This document shows positions 24,776 to 37,325 of a DNA stretch of 64,000 nucleotides, piece by piece (the first letter of the stretch is position 1; each line of letters begins with the position of its first letter). A program made the position numbers and the translations under genes. Source of the stretch: Tubiluchus corallicola (Eukaryota; Priapulida; Priapulimorpha; Priapulimorphida; Tubiluchidae); assembly GCA_030141605.1 (NCBI GenBank), contig JAQGDQ010000903.1, forward strand, positions 17,987 through 81,986. The letters are read 5' to 3'. A model generated the notes under the pieces. That model ran no database searches. It was not told where the DNA came from and was given only the letters and a program-made list of their open reading frames with translations.

Positions 24776-27700
24776 ATGGAAGGTACTACGTTCGTCAGGA
24801 TTGTACTGCTGTTGTTAGTAACATCAGCGACAGCGACATTTGGAATACCTGGATTGCCAGATTTTCTGGACTCTTCTATTGAACGAAGTGAGAAACGAAA
24901 TATTGAATTAAAAAAAAAACAAGAATTTATTTAAAGTTTATCAACATTAGTTGTTAAATTTATGGATGGTTGTGAAGGAAGGTATATTCGAACTCGACAG
25001 TTTCCTTTTTGTCGATTCTTGTTCATATTATGATTTATTTAGCTTTATCTGTAACCTAGTTTTTATCTTTTGGGAACTTAGATTTTGTTAAATCTACATT
25101 TGGAAAGGCCTTTTTTGGTTTTGCTACTTTTTTCTGTTGCAAAACGCAATAAAGGCATTTAATAAAATATCTAGAATTAAGAAACGAGAAAAAAATGAAA
25201 GAAAAACACAAAAAAATAATTAAATTGACGACAAAGACGTCACAAAGCTGATCAGACTAACATTGTGGGAGCTATCAGCTTTGTAGCTAATTATTGAACA
25301 ATTAAATTACATCATATGTTTATTTTCTCGCTGTACTAAACCAATACATTTAATTGTTTTTTTTTACAAATGAATATGTCTTCTTATGGATTTCCTGTTT
25401 TTTTTATAACTTTAGTTATTTGTTGTCTATAACATGTACGTTCTTGTGTAAAAGGCACTTTGACGTGTTAACAAAGGTAATCGATCTTGAAGCAAGTAAA
25501 ATTCTCTTCGGTGGCTGCAGTGAAGTGTCATGCTATATAACTAGATGTGCTATTAGCCTATGTAATAGTAGGGCTGTAGCTCGCCAACTGCACAATTTGT
25601 TCCAGTATAATATAATGATAATATTAATAATTTTTATTTAACAGTTCGGCTTTTTAGATAAATAATTAATTAGCTCAAAGTCCTTTTTGCCGACTGTGAT
25701 TGAACTCAGGACCTACCAAATGGAAAGCGGATGCATTACCACTAGAATATATCATGTGTTATGTTTTTGTGGTAACAACAACACTTACTTGTTTTTAACA
25801 CTCGAATGGCTAAAATGTACGATCATTCCATGTAGTGATTTTCATGTTCAGTGCTCAGTATAACGCATTTTTAGATTAAATTTATTCAACTTATAGACTG
25901 CGATGGACTGTTGACGCAATACCTTGACAGCAAGAACATTACTCTCATCGACATTATTGCTGCTATAATTGCGGGTGGTGGAACAGGTGCTGGCATTGCC
26001 GAGGAACACTTCGAATACATACTGTCTGAGCTACCTCCTGCTTTCGTAGATCATATAAAAGAAGATGTTGCAAATGTTGAACCACTTTCAAATGAAGTAA
26101 AGTGATGTAACACACTATATTACTGTTTTCGGTCATTGTTCGTGTAAATTTTGGAAATTTATCCGGTACTCTACGAAAAATCATTTGGTGTGCTATGCAT
26201 TTTTGTATAGCTTTATTATGTGATATATTTAAATTATACATTTTATTCATGAAGCAAATAGGTTGGTGATTTAACTAAAGCAAACTCTCATATCGTGTTA
26301 TACACTGTTATACATTTTTATAGAGCAAATATTGTGTAAATTTTAGCACAGTTCTAAATTTGTGTGCTTTTACTTCAATGGTGTTGTTTGTCCATCAGTG
26401 CAATTGTACATGTATTTAACAAATTTTTTAGTCTTTCGAACTTGCATTTTTATGTAAATTCGCGTCAGCAAAGTACAATTTTCAATTTTTGTTTTAGCAA
26501 TTAGTGTATTTGTATTGCTTCCTATTTTATGTAAACTTTACCCATCCCGTGCAGTGGTTTCTAAGCCACTAATTTTGAACTATAAATTTCAAAACGAATC
26601 GTTTAAATGTTTTTAAATGGAATAAATTAATTTACTTGTAGTCTTAATACCTGAAAGAGAGGTGTGAATACCTTGTAACGCATGATCAATAAAAGTCAAA
26701 CCATAGTAGTCTTTAAAAAAAGTTAAACAAGAAAAACTGTTCCACCTGCGATACCATGAGCCTCTCAGATTTTATGTTCAAAGTGATCACGAAGTATTGA
26801 TCTTATGCATTAATAAAGAAATATTTTTACAGGAAAGAGACAAAATAGAGCGAGAAATTTTAAATGGAAAATCACCAGATCCGGATACACCTTTCAGCTA
26901 CCTAACAGACCTTCTAAAATGGCTGGCCAAACAAGCCATAGCGAAGATAATAGAAGCTTTGAAAGAGCCAATCTTGGATGTTACATTCAAGTGTTATCAG
27001 GACTATGGATGTTTCACAAAGGTACGTTTCATTTTTAGTTTATATCATGTGTGTTTGCCCTATGTGTATATTATAAACAAATCAACAAGACAGATTTAAT
27101 CAACAGTGAAACAGGCGTGTGCTAGAGACAAATCCCCTACAAAAAAATCCCCTGCAGAGAACAGCTCAGAAGTTAGGTAATTCGAGTACGATACAGACAC
27201 CCCACGTTTTTGAGGGTGTAAATGTTCATAAACATAAGCATAAACACAAACATAAACATCTCTATATCATTATCATAGAGATCAGGGATTGAAAATCGCT
27301 TCGGGATGGAAATAATGGAAGCTGGTCTCCATCATCCCTGACCTTAGAGCTCTTGTTTAAACTTTTGACGCGAAACTTGAAAGACACAGAATGTGAAGAA
27401 AATGCAGTACAGGCTGGATTTGAACCCCATGCCTATAAAATTACACAAAAGTAAATAAAAATTAGTTAGAATCCCTTTAGTGTGAGCGATCAAACGTTGG
27501 AAATATTGAATTTGGCTAACCACATGTACAAGGGATGAACTTAAACGTTGATGACAGAGGAATATAGTGGCCTAGTGGTCTAAGGCGTCTATCTTGTAAG
27601 AAGAAGTTCTCCGATTCAAATTAAGATCGTTTTCCTACTTTTTCCTCTATTCAAATATAGTATCAAAATTTAATTACTCTTGAATTTGTAAAACGTTTAT

Positions 27701-30700
27701 TGATAATTTTGATATTAAGATTATAATAATTAATGACCTGTTCTTATACCCAGCACCTAGTGAAATTCTGCATTTCCAGACAGCATACAATATTATCACC
27801 ATATGGTCGCGATCTTGTCACGATCATTTCAAAAAATTTGTTCAAAAAATATTGTCATCATGTTTGTACAATATAAGATATTGGTACAACATTCGATCAA
27901 TATTGTTGTCCAATATTGAAAACACATGGTTTGCACATATTAATAAAAAATATTGGTATGATGTTGTGGCCAGTCCACACTTCCATATGGTATCCATTTT
28001 TGCAAAAATATTGTGACAACATTGGTATAATATTGTTGTGCTGCCTGGCATAAAAGCTCATTAACTGTCAAAAACTTCTGCAATTTCACCTCTTGCTCAT
28101 GTACTCCACCACCCCTTCTCACCGTCCGAAATCATTTTTGTCGCCCATTCATCTTTAACTGAACAGTTTCCCGACTAATTCACGTACTCACGTGTTCACA
28201 CACACCCAACTCTCATTACAAACACTCACATATTTACTGTCACTGATTTCAGCTTGGATGGTTTTCCTTGTGCCGGTTAGTTAACCATTTTCCTGAAGAT
28301 CCTGCCACTCTTGATATCAAGTACTTGCTCTTCACGCGCAACTCAGAGGGCGCCGTGATCTTCAATTCCACTGATCTGGCAACCATTAAGTCTTCCACGT
28401 ACAATCCCAGGAAAGAAACGAAGATCATTGTGCACACCTGGCTAGAGAGTCCGTACACTTCGGAGAGTGACTGGATTCCGGTAAACAATTACAATTTGTT
28501 GTGGGCACAACATGATTAATACAGCTCGCATACACGTTGTACTGAAGTATAGGTATCCTGTTCAATGCTTTAGTTTAGGTCAAAGTTGATCAGTTCATTC
28601 ACGAAACCTTTCAGTTTGTGCAGCAGGACATTTGAGCAGTGGAAATTTGGAGAGTAGGCAATAAGCCAGGACAGGACAGTGAACACTTGGGTAGTGGACA
28701 TTTGGATAGTAGGACTTTTAGACAGTCGACAGTTGGGCATTGTCACTTAGCCAATGGAGACTTTAAGCAGCACAAGTGACAGAAAATTTTTGCATGAGAG
28801 ACTGTTAATCACCTGTCTGTAACACTTGAGCAACTGCTACTGCCAGGTTGTTGTAAACTGCAATCTTGTTAACACCTACATTTGTGCATTTGAGCAGTAA
28901 ATGCAGTAGGAAAACCAAATACGTTTTAAAATGCTAAATAAATGGAAATGTGGAAGTAACTTTGCTAGAAACAAGTTTTCGCAACTTCAAAATGACCCTT
29001 TTTGATTCTTAGTTGAAACAATAAAACAATGCACTCTAGATAGTTCATTGCGACAATAAACGATGTATTTTGTTCAATCTTCAGTTGAAACAATAAAACA
29101 ATGTACTGTGGGTATTTCATTGTGACAATAAACAATGTGCTCTATAACCTTCAGTTATAATAATGAAATATTTTGCTATAGAAGCTTTAATTTTTAACCA
29201 GAATCACAAAGTTATGTTTCGTGATTACCCAAAAAAAAATCAACGATCATATTAAAGTTAACAGTAAGATAAAACCAGAGCATTTATAAGAAATGCTAGG
29301 TTTATATGAGATTCCCTGATTTTTTCTTCTCTTAATGCCTCGGCTTCCTTTTCTTCACCGCCTCTTTTTCTTCAGGTATCTCCTTTGCAATTTACGGGGC
29401 TGATTAAGCTGGTGGAGCAACTGGCACTGGTTCTACTTGCTCTACTTGTTCACCTGTCTGCTCTGCCGCCTCCCCTGCTGCTTCTGCAACGTCACCAGCC
29501 TGTTCTGCTGCAGCTGGAGGAGCTTCCCCTTCCGCTGCTTGTTCCGCTACCTCTGCCGCCGCCTCTACCACTTCTGCTTGTTCCTCTATGGCGTTTGCTT
29601 CCTCGACTTGTTCTTCTGCTACTTCTGCCACAAGTTCGTTTCCACTCTCTTCGGCAGCTTCCTGAACTTCTTCGGCATTTTCTGCTGCAGCTTCCGCAAC
29701 GTCGCTTGCAGCTTCTGCCGCTTGTGCTGACGCTTCGGCGACTACTTGCTCCGGTGATTCTGACTCAGCTTCCCTCTTGCTCAATACCTGAAAAAAGCTT
29801 ATTTTGTTCATTTCATTTCATTCTTGGCATGTTTGGTTTTATACCAAACATCAACCTTATTATATGTTAATGACTCTAAAAAGATATTCAGGAAACGTAT
29901 CTTAGAAAAAAACAAGATTTTGGTCAACTGAATATTGAAGTGTATATTGTTTTACTGTCACAATTGAAGTATCTACAGCACATTGTTTGATTGTCACAAC
30001 TGAAAAACGTTCAGTACATTGTTACAATGAAATATCTGCAGCACATTGTTTCATTGTTACAATGAAATATCTACAGCACATTGTTGCATTGTTACAATGA
30101 AACATCTACAGCACATTGTTTTATTGTTACAATGAAATATCTACAGCACATTGTTTTATTGTTACAATAAAATATCTACAGTACATTGTTTTATTGTCTG
30201 CAATGCATTGTTTATTATTACAACATAACATCGTACAGCATTTTATCTTTATTGCATGTACGCAAGATGCTACCTCATGTGTTTGCTAAAAACAAATAAG
30301 AAACTATGAATATCATTAAATGTATCAACAAAGCGTAGAACATAGACAAATTTACAAATAAATCTTTATAAATCTTTGTCGTTGTCATTGTCACACCTCC
30401 TGTGAAAGCTATAAATTATTCAATGAGTGTAGCCATTACTCCTTATGTTAAGAATGTTAATAGAATCACAATACCAGAATGCATATTCTCTTACCTTCTT
30501 AGCAGAAACGTGTCTGGCAGTTACTGCAATTATTGCACAAGAGAAAGCCAAGAGCATCAGTGGTGAACTAACTCTAACCATCTTGTCTGAATTCTGTGAA
30601 ATCAGGAAGACTTTGTAGCAACTTCTTACTGCCTGGCAGCAGAATAAATGATTTCAATCAGTCAAATTCACTTATATACGAGCGGTGTCTACCAACTGTT

Positions 30701-31245
30701 ACCGCCTACTGAGATTGAGTCACTCATTTGGTTTTAAGATAAACACAAATACCTGAATAATGTTTAGTAATAGAGCATGTGTCGTCTCTTCTAGTTGAGG
30801 TGAATATACTACGAGAGTTTCTTCACAGTATGACTTAAACTTTGGCAATATGGTTCCTCATTGATTTAGGACATTGACTGATGTGTCATCTCTTCTAGTT
30901 GAGGTGATTATACTACAAGAGTTTCTTCACAGTGTGACCCAGATTTTGGCAATATGGTTCCTCTCTGATTAAGACATTGACTGAAGTGTCATCTCTTTCA
31001 GTTGAGGTGATTATACTGTAAGAGTTCCTAATCTGCACATCCGTGTTTCTGGCGATATGGTTCCTCTTTGATTTAGGACATTGACTGATGTGTTAACTCT
31101 TCCAGTTGAGGTGATTATACTACAAGAGTTCCTAACCTGCACATCCCTGTTTTTGGCGATATGGTTCCTCTGTGATTTAGAACATTAACTGATGTGTCAT
31201 CTCTTCTAGCAGTTGCCTCTGTTATGTGCGTGCGTGCGTGCGTGC

Positions 31246-31299
<54 letters not shown>

Positions 31300-34200
31300 A
31301 CTATAATATATAAGTTCGCACACTGTACCGGCGAGACACAACACCGCACATTTCGACAGGACAGGGCAGGACAGGCCAAGACAGGGCAGGACAGGACTTA
31401 CAGGACAAGACATGATAGGGCAAGGCAGGACAGGCTGGAACAAGAAAGAATAGAATAGGACTGCAAAAAGAAGAGACAACAATTTCACAAAAACAAATTT
31501 AACATGTAGAAATTAGAGAGTGGTAACGACATATACAAAAAATAGAGGGGAAAACAGCGGTGATGGTAGGTGGGGTTCGTTGTTATGCTAGTGGATAAGC
31601 AAATTGGAGAGTAAATAAGTACTTGTGTAGGTATTTAGGAAGGTAGGTAGGCAAGAATGTAGGTATAGACAGTAGGTAGTTGTATTTATGTACGTAAATG
31701 AATGTATAGGTAAGTACTGGGACGACAGATTGGTAGGTAGTCAGAAAAAAGAGACAGAAATTAAAATCAGCTCTGTGACTAATCAAGACGTTCGGTTAAA
31801 TTATCGTAGATCTGCCTGAACCAAGAATCGCGGCATGGGCGAGTTTAAGTTAATAATTGACGTTTAGTATTGTTAACTTGTAATTCATTTTGCTTATCAT
31901 TTTATTTATTTTCTTGTTGTTTGTCATTCTTGTCTAGCGAATGGTGAATGAGCTGCTAATAAACTCTGATTACAACGTTATTGTTGTTGATTGGACAAGG
32001 GCTGCAGGTGTCAAATATTCCTTGGCTGCAGCGAATGCCAGAATCGTGGCCCGGGACGTTCGAAAACTCTTCAGGACTATAAGGGTATTGGAGAATTTAG
32101 TAATTTACCATGAGCACACTATTGAAGACAGTATTAAAGAGTTTACAATGCATAAATCTATACACAGAATGCATTGACACATTATTATAATTATTAGACT
32201 GAAGCTGCGGGTAAGCCTCAGGACAGCACCAAAGAGAAAATATTGTGTTGGTGGTGCCCGGATTAATGGTAAATCTGAAAAAAGCCAAACAAAAGTGCAA
32301 GAAATGATCTCTCTCTTTTTCGCTCTCTATCTCTCTCTTTCTCTCATCCTCTTTCTCTCTCTCCCTCCTTCCCCCTCTCTCTCTTACCATTCACTCACTG
32401 ACTCACTCAGTCATTTATTCACACTCACTCTCCTCTCTAGGGTAGGAACAAAGTGCGAAATAGGTAGAAATTCAGGTGTATGATAACGACATATATGGGG
32501 CAAATGGGCTAATGTCGGACAAAAAGGCTTTTTCGGGTTTCTGTCTATATTTTTACAATTTTCTTGGAATAATGTTTCATCAACTAAAACTATGCTGTTA
32601 AGGAATCAAGAAGTACAGAAAAGTGGTTAGCTGAATAAAATGTAAAATACTGTGGTACTTAAATGCTTTGCTACGTCATTTCAATTGCAGGCAATGTCAG
32701 ACAGTTGAGCAGGGTAATGTCGGATGTAGGCCTAATTAACAACTTTCTGGTTTTGGCATTTGAATTATTTTAAATGGCTTGCAATATCGAGATTTATCAG
32801 TGACGACATGACAGAGATGTTGTACAATAGAAAAGACAAGCGCCAATGCCCTCACAAACATTTTTGTCCGGGCCCATTATTTATGAATAATGTGCACTGA
32901 AGGTAGACTGCATCTAATTATAGCTCCACAGCTAAATTTTTCCTCTCTTATTCTCTTTGCAAAGTTTTTTATATTTGCAGCATTTTTATCAGTCGTTTCG
33001 ATAACGGTTTTCTACCCATGTTTCTAAAAAGATTAAAACCGTTTGGCTCAAATGGCCAAAAAAAATCAATGTTATTTACTTACGCAAACAATTAAATCTG
33101 GCGAAAAGTCGGGCACAAATCCGGACATTAACTTAAACTTTCGGGTAAAGTCTGACACTGCTTCAGTGAGTTGTATAATAAACAAACAAATACGGTGCTT
33201 TCTAAAGTGTGGCATTAAAAACATCAAGGAAGATGTAACTTTCAAAATAACCCATTTCTGCAGAGGCTACTGTAAATAATTAACGCTTTAGATCTATTTA
33301 TCAGCAAATTAGAAAAAGCTAATGCAATTAAGGATAAACGTGTTCGCTGAGCGAGCTTGTATGGTTGACGACCATGCGGCTGCCTGAAGACGAATTAGTA
33401 GACACCATTCTAATAGTGAAAATGCCATTCTAAAGACGTGATGTGGCAGTATTAACAGAGAAAACAAAGTCCGGGTAATTTGATGGGTTTTAGGAAAACG
33501 TAAAAGTCATATAACTCAAGGTAATAACGTATCACGTACAACAACTACGGCAATTAACAATAGACGTTTATCAATACAAAACAGCAGTGCGTGTAATATA
33601 CAGTAATAACTTTAGCAAAATTTCCATACTGCTAGCTTACTTTTCTTTTCCTACTTTTCTTCTTCGCCTTTTTCTTCTTTTCCTTTTCTCGTCTCACAAA
33701 AATGTCTGAAGGTGACCTAGTATTATTTATTGTTGTTTGGTAATACCCTGTTTTTTCTTGCATGTTGCCTGGCCCATACAGAAAGCCTATGGATATTTCT
33801 GGATCAAAGCCAAGAATTTCCATCTGATAGGCTACGGCTTAGGAGCACATCTGGCAGGGTATGTTGGCAATCAAGGACTAGGTATCTTCAATCTCGGACG
33901 CATAACAGGTAGTGCACTTTGAAAGGTGAACAGCACCCAGTTTTAAACTATAGTTCAAAATAATCTACCGTATAAATTTCTTAAAGAGAACACGATTGTT
34001 TATAGAAAGAGTAATTTACGTGAAAGAACTATTACTACGGAAGTTTAATATCACGTTTGCGACCGTTACATGCATTTCACTGTTCGATAGTTAGATGGAC
34101 ACATCTTCCCGAATCTCGGAAGGCGTTGCGCAAAAAACAGGCGATGTACCTCTCAGTTTGTTTCTGGCGTAGTATGCATCTGTGGTGAAATCACATAATG

Positions 34201-37200
34201 ACACAGTGGAAAACTTAAAATTTAAATTTTAAACATAAATTTGCCCAGTTTTGTGTATCACAGTCAACGTTGTGCAGTAGCATTGTATTTCAATTTTCAC
34301 TTTCGCAAACAGTCACCGGCCGTTAATTAAATTTTTAAGCTATTATAATTATGAGAAACGCTTGGCGTTATTGTAGACGTTAAAATGTATATTTCTTACC
34401 GTACTTCAAAATAGAACAGGATATGAAAAATCGTCGTGTTTTTCTTTGAAATTTTTTTATAGCTTAGAAGTTTGAAAGTTAAAAGTACGCCTAGAAAATT
34501 TTATCGTCCAGTATATTGAAAATTCGGGCAGGTAACAGTAGCCTGTCTGTATTTAAGAAAAATATTCTCCCATTCTTCTGTGTTCTTCCCACATATGTAC
34601 ATCATCCATCGTTGCAACATAATCGGGATCATCATCTTACTTAGCTGTTACATCCACCAAAACCCCATTTCCTATTAACTCTGCTCAACACATGTCACTA
34701 AAAAATTACTTACTTCCGTTTCATTTTCTAAGACTTTTCTTGTATCATACACGAATCATTGTCACTATCATCTTAAAATTCTGAATTTGACAAACTCATC
34801 CCTTCTACGAATCTTTTTATCACAAGAGAATTAGTGAGCTTGTTTTATAGGCAACTAACAGTAATGTATTCCTATTTCTAAATTTGAATTCGGCTGAGTG
34901 ATGGGGTTGGTTAACCGTATTGCTCGGATGGGTGCTGCCCTTCTTAGATATTATGAATGAACAACAGTGAGTAAATGTTGTCTTTCACAGTGAACAGTTT
35001 CAAATCACAAACTGGCAAGCATGAAGTAAACCAAACATAAGAACTACATATACCAAAGCAGTTTTGCCAACATGATCCTGTTTAGTAAAAAAATTAATAA
35101 GGCAATTCTAAGTGTGTAATTCACTATTATAATCATAATTACATTACCAGTAAACCAAATCACTATGAGCAATGTGCCAATTATTGCCCTGGGAGTCTTC
35201 TTCAATGGTGCCTTATTCAACATTGCGAAAACTCTCACTGGAGCTTCTGAACCGTCTCCAAGATTCATTGGTATTGCGAACACGATGCTTCCTGCAGGAG
35301 ACATTTGGTCCAGGTTTGTCAGAATGTCAATGATACCAATACTGTAATGTATGTCTTTATGGACTAATTGTAGTAATGGCGCGACAGATAGACTGCGTAT
35401 TCATACAGAAAACTGTTTCGCTTGCTGTACGATTGCAGTGCTTCTGATATGTGTGTAAACCTAACTCTACCACATTTTAGTTATGTTGGCATAAGATCAT
35501 GTTGTAGCTTTCGAAATAGATTACTGCTGTACACTGGTAATAGTATTATATCTGCTATTATTAACTCACATAGACTTCTCTAATCTTACTTTTTGTGAAA
35601 TGAAACGAGTTATTACATAATTAGCTTCTAAAATTTATTTAGCTTTTAATTTACTAACTTTGTATATATATTTACTTTTCTAATTTTATTTTATTGTATT
35701 TTATTTCAGTTTAATAGTGTATTTGTATTTTATATTGTCTTACTCCCGAATTAAAAATTTGAGTTGAATTAAATTAAATTGTGTCCCGCTTGGACAAGTT
35801 GATGAACTTTTATCGTTGGATCACTGCTTGAGTCTAGTCCGACTTCGGATTTGATGTGCTTGTCTTCAATCAGCTGTCTGCGTCAATTACAGGAAAATAT
35901 CAGTTTTCTTCTGCACCGCTAAAAAATTCCGGCTCATTATCGACATTTCTATACCTTCCTAAAGTGAAAAGATTTCTGTTACAAATTTAAAAGAAATGGA
36001 AATGTCTTGCTCTCAATAGCCATTGGTCTTCCTTGAGGCGATGTGAATAAAAAATGTCATGCAATTGTGAAAAATGTTAAGCATTGTGAAAACATCAATC
36101 ATTTTGGCACTAGTTGTCATCGAGTGCGTCGTCTATTAGTTCAGCAAACTATATTTTTTTAAATCAAGCCTTGCAAAAATATATGAATGAATTTCTGTTT
36201 GTAGGACTAGATCCAGTTGATCCGTTTTTTCAATGGACAAACAGTTACATTCGATTAGACGAAAAAGATGCTCAATTCGTTGATGTTATTCATACAGACG
36301 CAGGTGGCTTTGTTGACAGGGCAGGCAAGTTGATAGCTAATTTTGCTCGTTCGTTTGTCTGTCTGTGTGTTTGCTTGTTTCGTTGTTTGTTTGTTTGTTT
36401 GGTTGGTTGGTTGGTTTGTTTGTTTGTTTGTTTGTTAGTTCGTTGGTTGGTTGGTTCGTTTGTTGGTTGGTTCGTTGGTTGGTTGGTTGGTTGGTTCGAT
36501 GATTGGTTGCCTGCTTTATTGATTGGCTGGCTAGTTGGTAGTCTGGCCTGCTGGTTGGCTAGTTGACAGGTGAGTGGGTAGGTGCTTGGTTTGGTTAGTT
36601 GGTTACTTAGTTTGTTAATTGACTGGTTGGTTAGCTAGTTTGACTTTGTGTGTTTTGGTGATATATTGCCTGATTTGCTTTATTATTGTTTAATTCTCTG
36701 CTTGCTGGATGCTCATTGTTGTTTTTTCTTTACTATAACTTCTCCATTTCTGCCTTTTATTTGTTGGTGTCGCCTCGTTGTCGTTGTAGTCATCGTCGTT
36801 GTTGCGCCATATCGCTTTTATTGTCCCTGTCACAGCAGTTGTTGCTGTTTTCGTTATCACTGTGGTTGTCGCCGTCATTGTTGACATTGTTACTACTGCT
36901 ACTGTATTGCAATCAAAATATTTATGTTTCTTTTGTTTTTGCCATAATCTGGGCCTAGACTCATCTGCAATGTCGCCATCGTTCTTGTTATTGTTATCAT
37001 TACTGTTGCTTTTCCCACGGTGCCGTTATTATTATCATTTTCACTGTTGATATTATTGTCACTTGTTGCTGTTGCTGTTGATAAAAGAGATCAACAGTAA
37101 TACACATATAATTTATCATAGATTTATATAAGATGCTCAATGTTTCATTAATGCACTTCCAAAAGTAAGCCAGATGCTTCGAAAACTGATTAGCAGTTAC

Positions 37201-37252
37201 ACTTATGTGAACGTTATTGCTGCTGTTACGACTGGTCATTCTGGGGTGTTGC

Positions 37253-37325
<73 letters not shown>

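Noticed and set aside
27552-27620. Possible tRNA-Thr gene (CTTGTAAG loop, box A)
   Set aside because: No acceptor stem, degenerate box B, and the sequence is embedded in a longer dispersed repeat with a second copy at 41.5 kb.
29385-29870. 161-codon Leu-rich plus-strand frame, and a Cys-rich frame at 29437-29730
   Set aside because: Antisense shadows of the Ala/Glu-rich exon (GCN/GAR codons read as CTT/TGC on the other strand). Only the minus strand has signal peptide, splice sites and TATA box.
32500-33180. Possible inverted-repeat element with TAATGTCSGGAC-like ends
   Set aside because: The motif recurs three or four times in mixed orientation, but I could not define ends or a target duplication.
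36114-36566. 150-codon frame beginning upstream of lipase exon 7
   Set aside because: It runs through the true exon into a TTGG/TTTG repeat. The joined lipase reading frame requires exon limits 36205-36324.
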